From Paenibacillus xylanilyticus (lineage in GTDB: Bacteria; Bacillota; Bacilli; Paenibacillales; Paenibacillaceae), in NCBI RefSeq assembly GCF_009664365.1, contig NZ_CP044310.1, forward strand, positions 4,777,001 to 4,841,000: 64,000 bases of DNA, written 5' to 3'. The position numbers and the translations under genes were made by a program. Under the pieces are notes generated by a model. It was not told the origin of the DNA and did not search any database. It saw nothing but the letters and a program-made list of their open reading frames with translations. Shown piece by piece: positions 25,882 through 35,259 of this stretch (position 1 is the stretch's first letter; each line of letters begins with the position of its first letter).

Positions 25882-28800
25882 TCACTTCGAAGCGGCCATC
25901 GTCAGCTGCTCCACCAGTGCCCGCAGCGAATAATCGGAGGTTGAACACAGCTGTATGCTCCCGGCCTGCTGAGGCAAAGCGGCGTCATCATACGGATTGC
26001 GCAGCACCAGATTCAGTAAGGGCTTAACTGAAGCGAGTGCCTCGGCCAATACCAGCTGACCTGTGAACAGATGAGCATTAAGCGTGCCCTGAATCACAAC
26101 ATCCGTACCAGCCGCTTGCTGTACGAGTAACGTGATCTCGTCCGCATCCGGCCTCATCGAACAGTGGTGCGTCACCACAGTTAATCCTGCATCCTTCAAA
26201 AGCGATGCCAGTCTGATCTCGGCTGCACCGCTATTATCGGCCTGCGTCAGCTGCTCCTGCTTCGGCAGAATCAGCAAATAGTTTAGCGAATTCTTGAGCG
26301 GAAGCAGTCGCTGTGGATCTCGGGTAACTTTCACGGTTTTACGAGCCAGATTCAATGCCTCCCCTTCCCACTTCTCCCTGGGAATGGGCTGGGCAGCTGC
26401 TCGGTATTGTTGGAATTTACCGTATAGCTGCCGGATCCGATGAACGGACTCGTCAATTCGCGCCTCATCGATCCGCCCATCCTGCACGGCTGCCAGAATA
26501 CCCGCAATAACCCGGCTCTGATACTCAGGGGTGTGACACATTAGAATCATATCGTTTCCTGCCTGTACGGCCAGGACGCCTACTTCATCCGGACTGAAAT
26601 GATTACGGATTGCTCCCATCTCAATATCATCAGTGCAGATTACACCTTCAAATCCCAGCTTGGTACGCAGCAGCTCTGAGGCAAAGAAAGAACTGAGCGA
26701 AGCTGGAAGCCCAGCGGATTCCGGAATGTTGGGAAACACCAGATGCCCCATCATGATTGAATCCGTTCCGGCATCGATTGCTTCCATGAAGGGAAGCAGC
26801 GGCCCCTCCATCAATTGCTCAAGTGTTAGCTCACACGCAGGGAGGACCACGTGCGAATCCCCGCTTACTTGGCCGTGACCCGGAAAGTGCTTTGCCGTCA
26901 CGGCCACACCTGCTTCATGCATCCCCTGAATATAAGCCCGACCGTATTGGGCTACCCGCCCTGAGTCCTCTCCGAAAGAACGGACACCAACGACGGGATT
27001 ATCCACATTGGTGTTCACATCCAGTACAGGTGCCCAGTTCATCGGAATCCCCAGCGCGTTCAACTGACTGCCGATGAATTTACCGAGCAGGCAGGCTGTT
27101 TCGAGGTCTTCGCTTAATCCAACTGCCCGGTTACCCGGGATATAGGGAAAGAAGGTTTTGAACTTGGACAGGGTGCCCCCTTCTTCATCTACCGAAATAT
27201 AATAAGGCAATGAGCTGCCAAACTCTCCGGCTATCTTCTGAATTTCTTCGAGTAGTGCCAGCGTCTGCTGCTCACTCTCAACATTATGGGGAAAGATGCC
27301 GATCCCGCCAAACCGCTGCTGCGACATTCTCTCCCGAAATTCCGGTTCGGCACAGGTCGATGATGTACCAACCACACACATCGTTGCTATTTTATCTTCC
27401 AGTCTCATCGCCTTCGGTTCAGATTCCGCATAGGTCATATCCAGTCCCATTTCATGATAAAGTGTGCGCTCCAGATAATCATGCAGGTAGAACCTCGACT
27501 TCACAAAATGCTCCGCCATAGCAGGCGGCTGGTAACGTTCCAGCGCTGCCTTCATGCGAGGCAGAACCTTCTCGCGTCCGCGGCGGTTTCTCGTGTAGTT
27601 AATCTGCAGGGAGCGCCACTCTGCATCGTCTCCAGGATACAGCTCCCAGCGGTAGGCGTACTTGTGGATCGCTCGCGAACGGTCTGTTGCTACCTCAAAA
27701 TCATGCATAATGGCAACCAGTTCCGCTTCTTCCTTATGCTCCTGCACCTCGTCCAGCAGCTTCCAGATGATCTCATAATAGTCCTCCAACTGATAATGGC
27801 CGAGGCACGTATGCCCGGTAACCCGATCAATGCCATGAAACCGTTCCAGGAATCGGTCAATGAAGGTGGAGGCATTCGCCTTGCGATTCCAGGCCAGGTC
27901 CGCATGCAGCAGCATGGGGTACCACGTCGTTTCAAAAATGCCATACGGAACACCAAGACTGAACGGCCCCGTCCAGTTGGTGGCAACAATACAGTCAAGA
28001 TCCAGCTTGCCGGCTGTTTCAGCCCACTGAAGCAAGTTGTCTGTGCGGTTCGATAATACCGGATAGTTCTGATGCTCTGCCCAGTCAAAGCTGCGAACAG
28101 CCGGAGCTCCCATGACTTCGATGCCCAGCGATCTGAATTTGTCCGTATGCGAAGTAACCTCTGCCTCAATGTTGCGTCCATTATAAATCCAGATCATGGC
28201 TGCACTTCGCTGATCCAGCTTAGTCAGCTCTTCCGGAGGACATTTGTCGAGCATGTCATGCCAGAAAATCGGCTGTTTCCCCCGCTCTGCTGTATAGGCG
28301 ATCAACCGATTCAAAAAGGCGATAAAGGCTCGTTCCCGTACACCTTCATATTCAACTTGACAGCGTTCGCATTCACATAGGCTGTAGACCTCGTCACAGC
28401 CCAGATGAATATATCGCGATTCCGGGTGGGCGTCGATCATCTCCCCAAGCAGGGTGGTTATCAGTCCGAAGGACTCCGGGTGCGACGGGCAGATTTCCCC
28501 GGTGGACTGCTCTGTTTCGCGGAGGTGACGCCAGGCTTCGTGGCGCAGTACATACTCCAGGTGTCCGAAGCTCTGCTGAAGCGGAATAATCTCGATAAAA
28601 TGTTCATGGGCAGTAAGCTTCAGTTCTTCAAACTGCGACAGGCTTAATGCATGTTTGGGATGCGCAAGCTCTGGGTGAGTCCGAAATGGAAATTTATCCT
28701 CATATTCAATCAGCACGGCGTTCGTCTTATATTTGGCAAACTCTCCCAAATATTCGATCAGCAGCTCCGGCTTCGAGAACGTCTGGCGTAAATCCAGATT

Positions 28801-29325
28801 CATTGCCCGCACAGCCGTATCCGGCCAGTCGGATATCAACACGGCCGGGATGTTTTCATCCGATCCGCGTAGTTGAACCAGGGTCTGCAATCCATAAAAT
28901 AGACCCGCAGCATCCAGCGCCCAAACCTCCGCCCTACGGCTCGAAACCTCTAACGTGTAACCTTGCGGCCTCCCTGCAAGGCATGCCCATTTTTCTTCGC
29001 TTTCTGCAGAGAATGAAGTGACATTAGAGTGAAACGAGTTCTTCTCCTGTTCTACCTGGACTTCATCAACGGCCTGATCGCTGATCTTAGGGTCATGGTC
29101 TACCTGCTGTGGTTCTTGCCCTACCGAACGTTCTATAACAAGCCAATAACCTTTATCTATTCTTGAGGACGTATATTGAAGTCCCGGAAATGCCCGTCGG
29201 CAATGAACTGCCAGCCGGGGATCTTCCTGCTCCATATACATGCTTATCCTTGCCTTGTCGTCCAGCCGTAAGGGGCCTTCCTGAATTGCTGTAAACTGCT
29301 TCGGTTGCGGTATCAAGCTCTGCAT
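25882..29325 (-). CDS. Cytoplasmic GH20-GH3 fusion: double beta-N-acetylhexosaminidase
   Basis: A 1147-residue protein with no signal peptide. Residues 1 to about 130 form a GH20b-like domain; about 135-480 is a GH20 barrel with the catalytic pair Asp311-Glu312 in LGCDEV; about 480-620 is a helical linker region; about 635-960 is a GH3 NagZ-type barrel with KHFPGHG and the His825/Asp823 dyad in GDSH, plus nucleophile Asp899 in CTDDIEMG; the rest (about 970-1147) resembles a GH3 C-terminal sandwich. Both modules look catalytic and both families release terminal GlcNAc by different mechanisms. The ATG at 29325 has AGGAGGAG upstream. It is the last gene of the amino-sugar operon. Confidence 0.9.
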   Translation of the reverse strand: MQSLIPQPKQFTAIQEGPLRLDDKARISMYMEQEDPRLAVHCRRAFPGLQYTSSRIDKGYWLVIERSVGQEPQQVDHDPKISDQAVDEVQVEQEKNSFHSNVTSFSAESEEKWACLAGRPQGYTLEVSSRRAEVWALDAAGLFYGLQTLVQLRGSDENIPAVLISDWPDTAVRAMNLDLRQTFSKPELLIEYLGEFAKYKTNAVLIEYEDKFPFRTHPELAHPKHALSLSQFEELKLTAHEHFIEIIPLQQSFGHLEYVLRHEAWRHLRETEQSTGEICPSHPESFGLITTLLGEMIDAHPESRYIHLGCDEVYSLCECERCQVEYEGVRERAFIAFLNRLIAYTAERGKQPIFWHDMLDKCPPEELTKLDQRSAAMIWIYNGRNIEAEVTSHTDKFRSLGIEVMGAPAVRSFDWAEHQNYPVLSNRTDNLLQWAETAGKLDLDCIVATNWTGPFSLGVPYGIFETTWYPMLLHADLAWNRKANASTFIDRFLERFHGIDRVTGHTCLGHYQLEDYYEIIWKLLDEVQEHKEEAELVAIMHDFEVATDRSRAIHKYAYRWELYPGDDAEWRSLQINYTRNRRGREKVLPRMKAALERYQPPAMAEHFVKSRFYLHDYLERTLYHEMGLDMTYAESEPKAMRLEDKIATMCVVGTSSTCAEPEFRERMSQQRFGGIGIFPHNVESEQQTLALLEEIQKIAGEFGSSLPYYISVDEEGGTLSKFKTFFPYIPGNRAVGLSEDLETACLLGKFIGSQLNALGIPMNWAPVLDVNTNVDNPVVGVRSFGEDSGRVAQYGRAYIQGMHEAGVAVTAKHFPGHGQVSGDSHVVLPACELTLEQLMEGPLLPFMEAIDAGTDSIMMGHLVFPNIPESAGLPASLSSFFASELLRTKLGFEGVICTDDIEMGAIRNHFSPDEVGVLAVQAGNDMILMCHTPEYQSRVIAGILAAVQDGRIDEARIDESVHRIRQLYGKFQQYRAAAQPIPREKWEGEALNLARKTVKVTRDPQRLLPLKNSLNYLLILPKQEQLTQADNSGAAEIRLASLLKDAGLTVVTHHCSMRPDADEITLLVQQAAGTDVVIQGTLNAHLFTGQLVLAEALASVKPLLNLVLRNPYDDAALPQQAGSIQLCSTSDYSLRALVEQLTMAASK

Positions 29326-29347
29326 CGCTCTCCTCCTATTCGTCACT

Positions 29348-30493
29348 CTATGCCTGCAGGTGCCCGTTCTTCCAGCACTGCAGCATGCTCAGCTTCCCAT
29401 CGTTCATGTTGAAGCTGACCAGATCCGCAGGTGCTCCTGCCTCAAGTCCTGCGGCTTGTTGAAGTCCAAGCAGCTTCGCCGGATGCGCCGAAGCATAATC
29501 CCAGGCATCGGCAAGTCCGGCAAGTCCTGTTTCCACGAGATAGCTCACCTGATCCAGCAGCATCCTTGCCGAGCCGGCCAACAGCTGCGGCTGCCCGGCA
29601 AGGTGCAGCCGCCCTTCTGCTGTCAACACCACGTCGCCGCCGATGTGCAGACGGTAAGTACCTGGCGGCATGCCGCTCAGTGAGACGGCATCGCTAACGA
29701 GAATGGCCCGTTTGCGCTTCATTCGGAGAATGACAGACAGCACAGATGGCGGAAGATGATGGCCATCTGCGATCATGCAGCCATACAGCTCATCTGCTGC
29801 CAGCTGCTCCCACAGGTAGTTGGGATGGCGCGGAAGCATGAGATGTGCACCATTGCCAAGATGGGTAGACATGACGGCCCCCGCCTGGACAGCTTCCCGG
29901 ATCTGCTCAGGCGAAGCTGCCGTATGCCCAATGGAGACCAGAATGCCAGATTCACAGCACCGGGCGATAAATGAAGCTGCCTCCGGCCATTCCGGGGAAA
30001 GGGTCACGATACGGATTAGCCCGCCTGCGGCCTCCTGCCAGCGGCACAAGGCATTCCAGTCCGGGGGAACGATATGCTGCAGCGGATGTGCACCGCGCGG
30101 TCCGTCCTCTGGTGACAGGAACGGGCCTTCCAGATGAATGCCCGCTATGCCCGCGGCCGCATTCGGGTCCATCCGAACAGCTTCGGCAATTGCAGATGCA
30201 GCTTCAGCGAGCCGATCATAACGGTTTGTAATCAGTGTAGGGCAATAACTCGTGACTCCTTGACTCTGCAGCTGCATGGTCAGCTTCAGCACCGTATCCG
30301 GGTACAGCGGAGCCGCATTCAGATCCAGACCCCAGCCACCGTTCACCTGCAAATCAACCAGACCGGGGGCAAGCCAGGGAAGATGTTCCGTGGAAGATGT
30401 CACAGCAAGATCAGTAACGGCAGCAATCTTTCCCTCTCTGACTCGGACCTCAATGGGCAGCCCCGTCCGGTAGTGTCTACCACGAATGAGCAT
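29348..30493 (-). CDS. nagA: N-acetylglucosamine-6-phosphate deacetylase
   Basis: A 381-residue amidohydrolase. Metal and substrate motifs are visible: PGLVDLQVNG at the end of strand 1, HLEGPF (metal Glu), SIGHT (metal His), STHLGNGAH (metal His and phosphate contact), and the catalytic Asp in LVSDAVSLSG. It converts GlcNAc-6-phosphate to glucosamine-6-phosphate plus acetate. The ATG at 30493 starts two bases after the nagB stop; an upstream GTG-type start would overlap nagB by 73 bp and add residues not typical of NagA. The first strand has Gln-Val-Asn where many NagA have His-x-His, a known subtype with one metal. Confidence 0.92.
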   Translation of the reverse strand: MLIRGRHYRTGLPIEVRVREGKIAAVTDLAVTSSTEHLPWLAPGLVDLQVNGGWGLDLNAAPLYPDTVLKLTMQLQSQGVTSYCPTLITNRYDRLAEAASAIAEAVRMDPNAAAGIAGIHLEGPFLSPEDGPRGAHPLQHIVPPDWNALCRWQEAAGGLIRIVTLSPEWPEAASFIARCCESGILVSIGHTAASPEQIREAVQAGAVMSTHLGNGAHLMLPRHPNYLWEQLAADELYGCMIADGHHLPPSVLSVILRMKRKRAILVSDAVSLSGMPPGTYRLHIGGDVVLTAEGRLHLAGQPQLLAGSARMLLDQVSYLVETGLAGLADAWDYASAHPAKLLGLQQAAGLEAGAPADLVSFNMNDGKLSMLQCWKNGHLQA

Positions 30494-30495
30494 GC

Positions 30496-31278
30496 TCACA
30501 GGGCGAAGGCTTCCCGGTCCGTAAACATCGTGATACCGGGATGTGTACGCAGGATGGTTGCCGGACATGCCGTGCTTATCGGATCATGTAACGCTGCATT
30601 GAGCGCCTGACGTTTCGACGCGCCTGGAACAATGGCGAACAGTTTCTTGCCTGCCATCAGCGCCGGCACCGTCAGAGTCAGAGCCTGTTCAGGTACATCA
30701 TCCAGCCGGGCAAAACAGCCATCGTTTACCTGCTGACGGCGGCAGGCCTCATCCAGCTTTGCTACTTTTACAGGCACCGGGTCATTGAAATCCGCAACAG
30801 GTGGATCATTGAAGGCAATATGTCCATTCTCTCCGATCCCAAGACAGACGATATCCATAGGAGCAGCATGGAGCAGCTCTCCATATCTCCGGCATTCCTG
30901 CTCCACATCCCCCAGTCCGTTCAGCAGTTCCACCCGCCCCGGATGAATTCGGCTGAATAGACGTTCCGTCAGATATTGGCCGAAACGCTGCGGAGCCTCC
31001 TCCGGTAAACCAATATATTCATCCATATGAAAAGCACAGACCCTTGACCAGTCGATGCCCTGCTCCCGTGCCAGCCCCTCATACAATTCGTTCTGTGAAG
31101 GAGCTGCAGCAAAGACGATACGGACCTGACGCTTCGGATCCTGCAGCAGCTGTCTTAATTGATGCCCAACTGCGGATGCGGCAGCTGCCCCCATCTGGTC
31201 CCGATTGGCATAGATCTGTACAGACATTCGATCGACGACTTGCGTTTCCAGTGGCTGTGTCAAGCCATTTACTTTCAT
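30496..31278 (-). CDS. nagB: Glucosamine-6-phosphate deaminase
   Basis: A 260-residue protein of the NagB/RpiA fold. Active-site stretches are FHMDEYIGL (catalytic Asp and ring-opening region), GIGENGHIAFNDPP (catalytic His) and a phosphate-binding AAAPSQ loop. It turns glucosamine-6-phosphate into fructose-6-phosphate and ammonia, the last step from amino sugar to glycolysis. The ATG at 31278 is chosen since GAAGGAGG is 9 bases upstream; an ATG at 31287 would touch that site. Its ribosome site overlaps the end of the GH18-like gene, so translation is probably coupled. Confidence 0.94.
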   Translation of the reverse strand: MKVNGLTQPLETQVVDRMSVQIYANRDQMGAAAASAVGHQLRQLLQDPKRQVRIVFAAAPSQNELYEGLAREQGIDWSRVCAFHMDEYIGLPEEAPQRFGQYLTERLFSRIHPGRVELLNGLGDVEQECRRYGELLHAAPMDIVCLGIGENGHIAFNDPPVADFNDPVPVKVAKLDEACRRQQVNDGCFARLDDVPEQALTLTVPALMAGKKLFAIVPGASKRQALNAALHDPISTACPATILRTHPGITMFTDREAFAL

Positions 31279-31283
31279 GCTTC

Positions 31284-33593
31284 TCATCCTCCTTCAGACG
31301 GCTGCTCACCCGATTCTTCATGACTCACATTCTGCATCAGCAGTGTCGCATGGGACAGATCATGCCTGCTCGCATAGTAATAACCGTTATAACGGATTCG
31401 GCGAGGTTCAAAACCAACCTGTCTTCCCGAGATCACCGCTTCCGAGCTAAGCGTGACATTTCCATCTGCTCCAGTGATGCCGCTGGTATACCGTCCTGCT
31501 GAATGCGTAAACCTTCCCTCCACCTTCGAACCCGTTAGTACCTCACCAGTATCGTAATCCCTGACCTTCAGTGTGACGGATACCGCTGATCCGCTATACA
31601 CCAGATTCATGTCAGAGACAATTAGGGGCTTCAGCGTGGTGCTTCCCGTCGTAGCCGAGACTTCATCGGTGAGTGGTCCGATGTTGCCCTGCAAGTCACG
31701 GGCTGCAATGCGGTAGTAGTAAGTCGTATCCGGCAGCAGTCCCTTATCCTGGTAGTTCAAGCCCCGGGCGAGTCCAGCGATATCTGAAGCAGCAGGCATG
31801 AAGCCTTGAATCGTACTTCGATAGATTACATATCGCTCCACTTCCATGTTATCTGAAGCCTTTCCATAATTCAGCTGTATGGTCTGATAACTGGTGGCTT
31901 CGATGGAGGGTATTCCAGCAAGGGCCGAAGGGGCCTCCTGATCATCCGGGGCTATCCAATGTGTCCCGCCAGGTCCCCAGAACGAAGGCAGTGCCCGGTA
32001 GGAATCATAGTGATGGACGGCAATACCGCCGAAGGCGCTGTTCTGCCCGTAAGCTGCATAGACCTTATCCAGTTCGGCTTCCATATGGCTGCGGCCTTCT
32101 TCCCAGAACGTGATTGACTCGGGATCGCCGCTATTCGCGATATCCAGTGTCTCAACGCCAATTACCACTGAATTCGGCTTGCCGATCTGGTCTGCGTAAG
32201 CGAGTTCTCCAGCAGCCCCGGCAATAATTCCAGCGGAGCCGTCCGCCGTATCCCGGTAATCCATGATGGAGATGTAGTCGGAGATATCCTGAACATGCTC
32301 GGAGAGCCACTTGCTGGAGCCATTCCAGACAATATTCGCACCCTGATCCGACGTGTCATACCACTTGGGCACAGCTGGGCCGAACGGCAGCCGGATACCC
32401 GCCATATCCCGGCGATCAATCATTTTTTGCAAGACATCCAGATATTCCTGCTGCAGGAACCGGCTCGGATCTCTGAAGTCGGGGGAAATGTAAGGCTCAA
32501 TATCCACATTGATGCCGTCAAACTTCTCCGTATCTGCTGCTGCAAGATTGTAATTGATGACCTGTTCCATTTCCCTTACTGCATGACTATGATATTTCTC
32601 GTATGCGCCCATGTATGCCGGGGAAGTGCCGCCAGCAATAAGAGCATGCACCTGCAGATTTTTGCTATGAGCCCAGCTCAGGAACGAACGCAGTTCATCC
32701 ACCTGTTCTTCCAGCGCATTGTACCCTGCGTACTTGCCTACTGCGAGATACAGCGTCTGAACTGGGTCTTGCCCGAATGTCTGTGTATCCGTAATGAATG
32801 ACTCCAGCACCTGGCGCGAGCCGGGATTCAAAAGCAGCTTGTAGCTTTCCGGTTCCCAGATCCACATGGACCGGTCCTGATGGGGCAGAGGGACAGCCGG
32901 TTCGTTCGTCCCGTTTCCAACCTGTGCATATACGGTTGGACTATAGCCGTATCGTTCCGGTGCATTGGTCGCTCTGGCCTCCAGACTGACGGTACGATCA
33001 ACCATTCCCGCTGTGTCCCACACGAAGACGTAAGCCGTACCTTGCTCGGTTGCCTGCTGCCAAGGCCCTCGATTCACCCTCACCTCTACCATTGAGACCG
33101 GAATGGGCGAACTGGTCTCAATGGTGACCTCTACCTGACCGCTTAAAGGCACACCTTCGGATGGTCCCGTGATAGTGACGACAGGGACAGCCCCTGCCGG
33201 ATTATCAACGGTAAGCATGGCGGGAGTGCTCCATACCCCGTAGCGGGTGGACGTATCCAGCCCGCGGACCATCAGTTCCACTGTCCCGTTATAGCCCGAT
33301 GTATCGAGCATGTAAGACCAAGTGCCGCTGTCATCCCCGTCCGGATCATTCAACATCACTTCGTATTGGGACGTACCGTTCACATACAGCCGAATGTCAT
33401 ACAGGTCGGTATAACTGCCACCGATCTCTACCATTCCTCCGTCCGACACATAACCACCACCGGGCGCGTCCAGCGAGATGGAACCAGCTGCTCCCGCCTT
33501 ACCAGGGAAGGGTATTCCAACGAACACCATAGTTATCAACAAAACCATGGCTAGCCTGAATCCGGAGTACACACGCAGGTGCTGCTTTTTCAT
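31284..33593 (-). CDS. Secreted GH18-like glycoside hydrolase with Ig-like and fibronectin-type III domains
   Basis: A 769-residue exported protein: signal peptide (1-35), two beta-sandwich Ig-like domains (about 36-130 and 135-230), a TIM-barrel domain (about 240-560), a fibronectin type III domain (about 565-660), and a C-terminal beta domain (about 665-755). The barrel has DGINVDIEP, which keeps the DxxDxDxE pattern with catalytic Glu of GH18 chitinases and endo-beta-N-acetylglucosaminidases. No cysteine lipobox or sortase motif is seen. In this operon it likely cuts GlcNAc-containing polymers or glycans for import. AAAGGAGG precedes the ATG. Exact substrate unknown. Confidence 0.75.
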   Translation of the reverse strand: MKKQHLRVYSGFRLAMVLLITMVFVGIPFPGKAGAAGSISLDAPGGGYVSDGGMVEIGGSYTDLYDIRLYVNGTSQYEVMLNDPDGDDSGTWSYMLDTSGYNGTVELMVRGLDTSTRYGVWSTPAMLTVDNPAGAVPVVTITGPSEGVPLSGQVEVTIETSSPIPVSMVEVRVNRGPWQQATEQGTAYVFVWDTAGMVDRTVSLEARATNAPERYGYSPTVYAQVGNGTNEPAVPLPHQDRSMWIWEPESYKLLLNPGSRQVLESFITDTQTFGQDPVQTLYLAVGKYAGYNALEEQVDELRSFLSWAHSKNLQVHALIAGGTSPAYMGAYEKYHSHAVREMEQVINYNLAAADTEKFDGINVDIEPYISPDFRDPSRFLQQEYLDVLQKMIDRRDMAGIRLPFGPAVPKWYDTSDQGANIVWNGSSKWLSEHVQDISDYISIMDYRDTADGSAGIIAGAAGELAYADQIGKPNSVVIGVETLDIANSGDPESITFWEEGRSHMEAELDKVYAAYGQNSAFGGIAVHHYDSYRALPSFWGPGGTHWIAPDDQEAPSALAGIPSIEATSYQTIQLNYGKASDNMEVERYVIYRSTIQGFMPAASDIAGLARGLNYQDKGLLPDTTYYYRIAARDLQGNIGPLTDEVSATTGSTTLKPLIVSDMNLVYSGSAVSVTLKVRDYDTGEVLTGSKVEGRFTHSAGRYTSGITGADGNVTLSSEAVISGRQVGFEPRRIRYNGYYYASRHDLSHATLLMQNVSHEESGEQPSEGG

Positions 33594-33655
33594 AAGCGAA
33601 GCCTCCTTTTGCCATTCTGTACTAATGGTCTAGGATTCCTGGGCCGTATATTCGC

Positions 33656-35215
33656 TCATTTCGCGCTCAACTGAATATTCAGAACGCGGTCATACGCTTC
33701 CTTATAAGTGCTCAGCAGCTGATCTACACCAAGATTGTTAATCTCCTCTACATACTTCTCCCAATCCGCCAGACTGCGGGAGCCGGTCACGAATTTGGCA
33801 AAGCTCTCATCGCGGTGCTTTTTGATCGCCTGCCCGGTAATGGAGATGATTTCATTTTCACCCTCGGTAAATGCAGGTCTTGGCTGCATGGCGGAAGGAT
33901 CATACTTCACCGCTTCTTCATAAGCGTGCTTCAGGGCATCCGAGAACAGGGACAGATGAGCATTAAAATCAATCCAGGTATAGGTTCCACTGGTCTGCAG
34001 CCCCGTTTGCTTGCGCATTTCAATGACATCGTTATACTCCGGCTTGAACTTGATCGCATCTCCTTCCTTTACATATGTCTCGCCTTCTACTCCCCAGCTG
34101 CTGAACGTACGCCCTTCCTCGGAATAGAAGAAGTCCATGTACTTCATGATATCGTCAATGTTTTTGGAGGTAGACGCTACCGTTAACCCGCCCTCCATAT
34201 AATGAAAATATGGATTCAATTGTTTGCCACCGGCAACACCGGCTGGTGGTGCCATGAACTGCATGTTGAACTCGGGGTTCTCCGGCTGCATGGCATTGTT
34301 AAAGAAATCAATCCGGCTGATATAATCGATGGTCACGAATGATTTGCCTGTAGAGACCATATCCTGCCACTGCTTCGTTTGCAGCGATAAGAAATCAGGC
34401 GGAACCAGTCCTTCGTCGTAAAAGCTTTTCCACATGCCTACCATGGATTTATAATTATCTTCGGTCGGTCCATAACGCCATTCTTTCTGGTCAAAATCAT
34501 AGTAGGCGCCTTCCCCGGTTCCATAATTCACCGTCATATTGGCATTCATCTCATCCGGAATCTGTCCGTAGCGGATGGAGAGAGGATAACTGTCCGGATA
34601 TTTCTCCTTCAGCTTCTTCAGGGCCGCATGCAGCTCTTCGTAAGTCGTCGGAACCTGAATGCCTTCCTTGTCGAAAACATCCTTGCGATACATCCAGATT
34701 ATACGGTTCGTCTCACCGAAGCCCTGATTAGGGAACATATACATCTTGCCGTCGGCAGAGAGTGCTGCCTTCGCTTCCTCGGGATATTGCTTCATCCATG
34801 CCTGCAGATTCGGCATGTTGTCCATATACTCCATCAGATCCACCAGCGCGCCTTGCTGCCCAAACTTGTTTGATTCCTTGCGATTGGGCATATACATCAG
34901 ATCAGGCAGCGATTTGGAGGCAATCGCCAGATTCAGGCTTTCATCCAGCTTGCCGGAAGGTGTCTGCACTTCAAGTGTGACGCCAGTCTTCTCCTTCAGC
35001 CAGCTCCAAACGGGCCAGCTTTTGGAATACGGAAATGTGGGATTGTTATCCAGCAGTGCGGTAAACGTCTTTCCGGTTCCCGAGGAGTTATTCTTTACGT
35101 CATTCTTCCCTTGTGCATCCGTCTTCGGGCCGGAAGCATTGCCGCCTCCACTGCACCCCGCTACCATCGTTACAGCAATCAACAGCGGAAGTATTACCGA
35201 TTTCCATTTGCCCAT
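33656..35215 (-). CDS. ABC transporter sugar-binding lipoprotein (LplA-like)
   Basis: A 519-residue lipoprotein with signal and lipobox VAGC, a Gly/Ser/Asn-rich linker, and a large two-lobed family 1 solute-binding fold typical of the LplA/YtcQ group that pairs with LplB/LplC-type permeases. It captures oligosaccharides outside the membrane; chitin-derived or other GlcNAc oligosaccharides are inferred from the operon. The ATG at 35215 has AAGGGAG upstream; the longer upstream start would add a polar leader ahead of the signal peptide. The transporter has no ATPase gene here, as is usual for this group, which shares an MsmX-type ATPase. Confidence 0.9.
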   Translation of the reverse strand: MGKWKSVILPLLIAVTMVAGCSGGGNASGPKTDAQGKNDVKNNSSGTGKTFTALLDNNPTFPYSKSWPVWSWLKEKTGVTLEVQTPSGKLDESLNLAIASKSLPDLMYMPNRKESNKFGQQGALVDLMEYMDNMPNLQAWMKQYPEEAKAALSADGKMYMFPNQGFGETNRIIWMYRKDVFDKEGIQVPTTYEELHAALKKLKEKYPDSYPLSIRYGQIPDEMNANMTVNYGTGEGAYYDFDQKEWRYGPTEDNYKSMVGMWKSFYDEGLVPPDFLSLQTKQWQDMVSTGKSFVTIDYISRIDFFNNAMQPENPEFNMQFMAPPAGVAGGKQLNPYFHYMEGGLTVASTSKNIDDIMKYMDFFYSEEGRTFSSWGVEGETYVKEGDAIKFKPEYNDVIEMRKQTGLQTSGTYTWIDFNAHLSLFSDALKHAYEEAVKYDPSAMQPRPAFTEGENEIISITGQAIKKHRDESFAKFVTGSRSLADWEKYVEEINNLGVDQLLSTYKEAYDRVLNIQLSAK

Positions 35216-35259
35216 ACGCTTCTCTCCCTTAAGTGAATTTGCGGTGGTTTTCATGGCGA

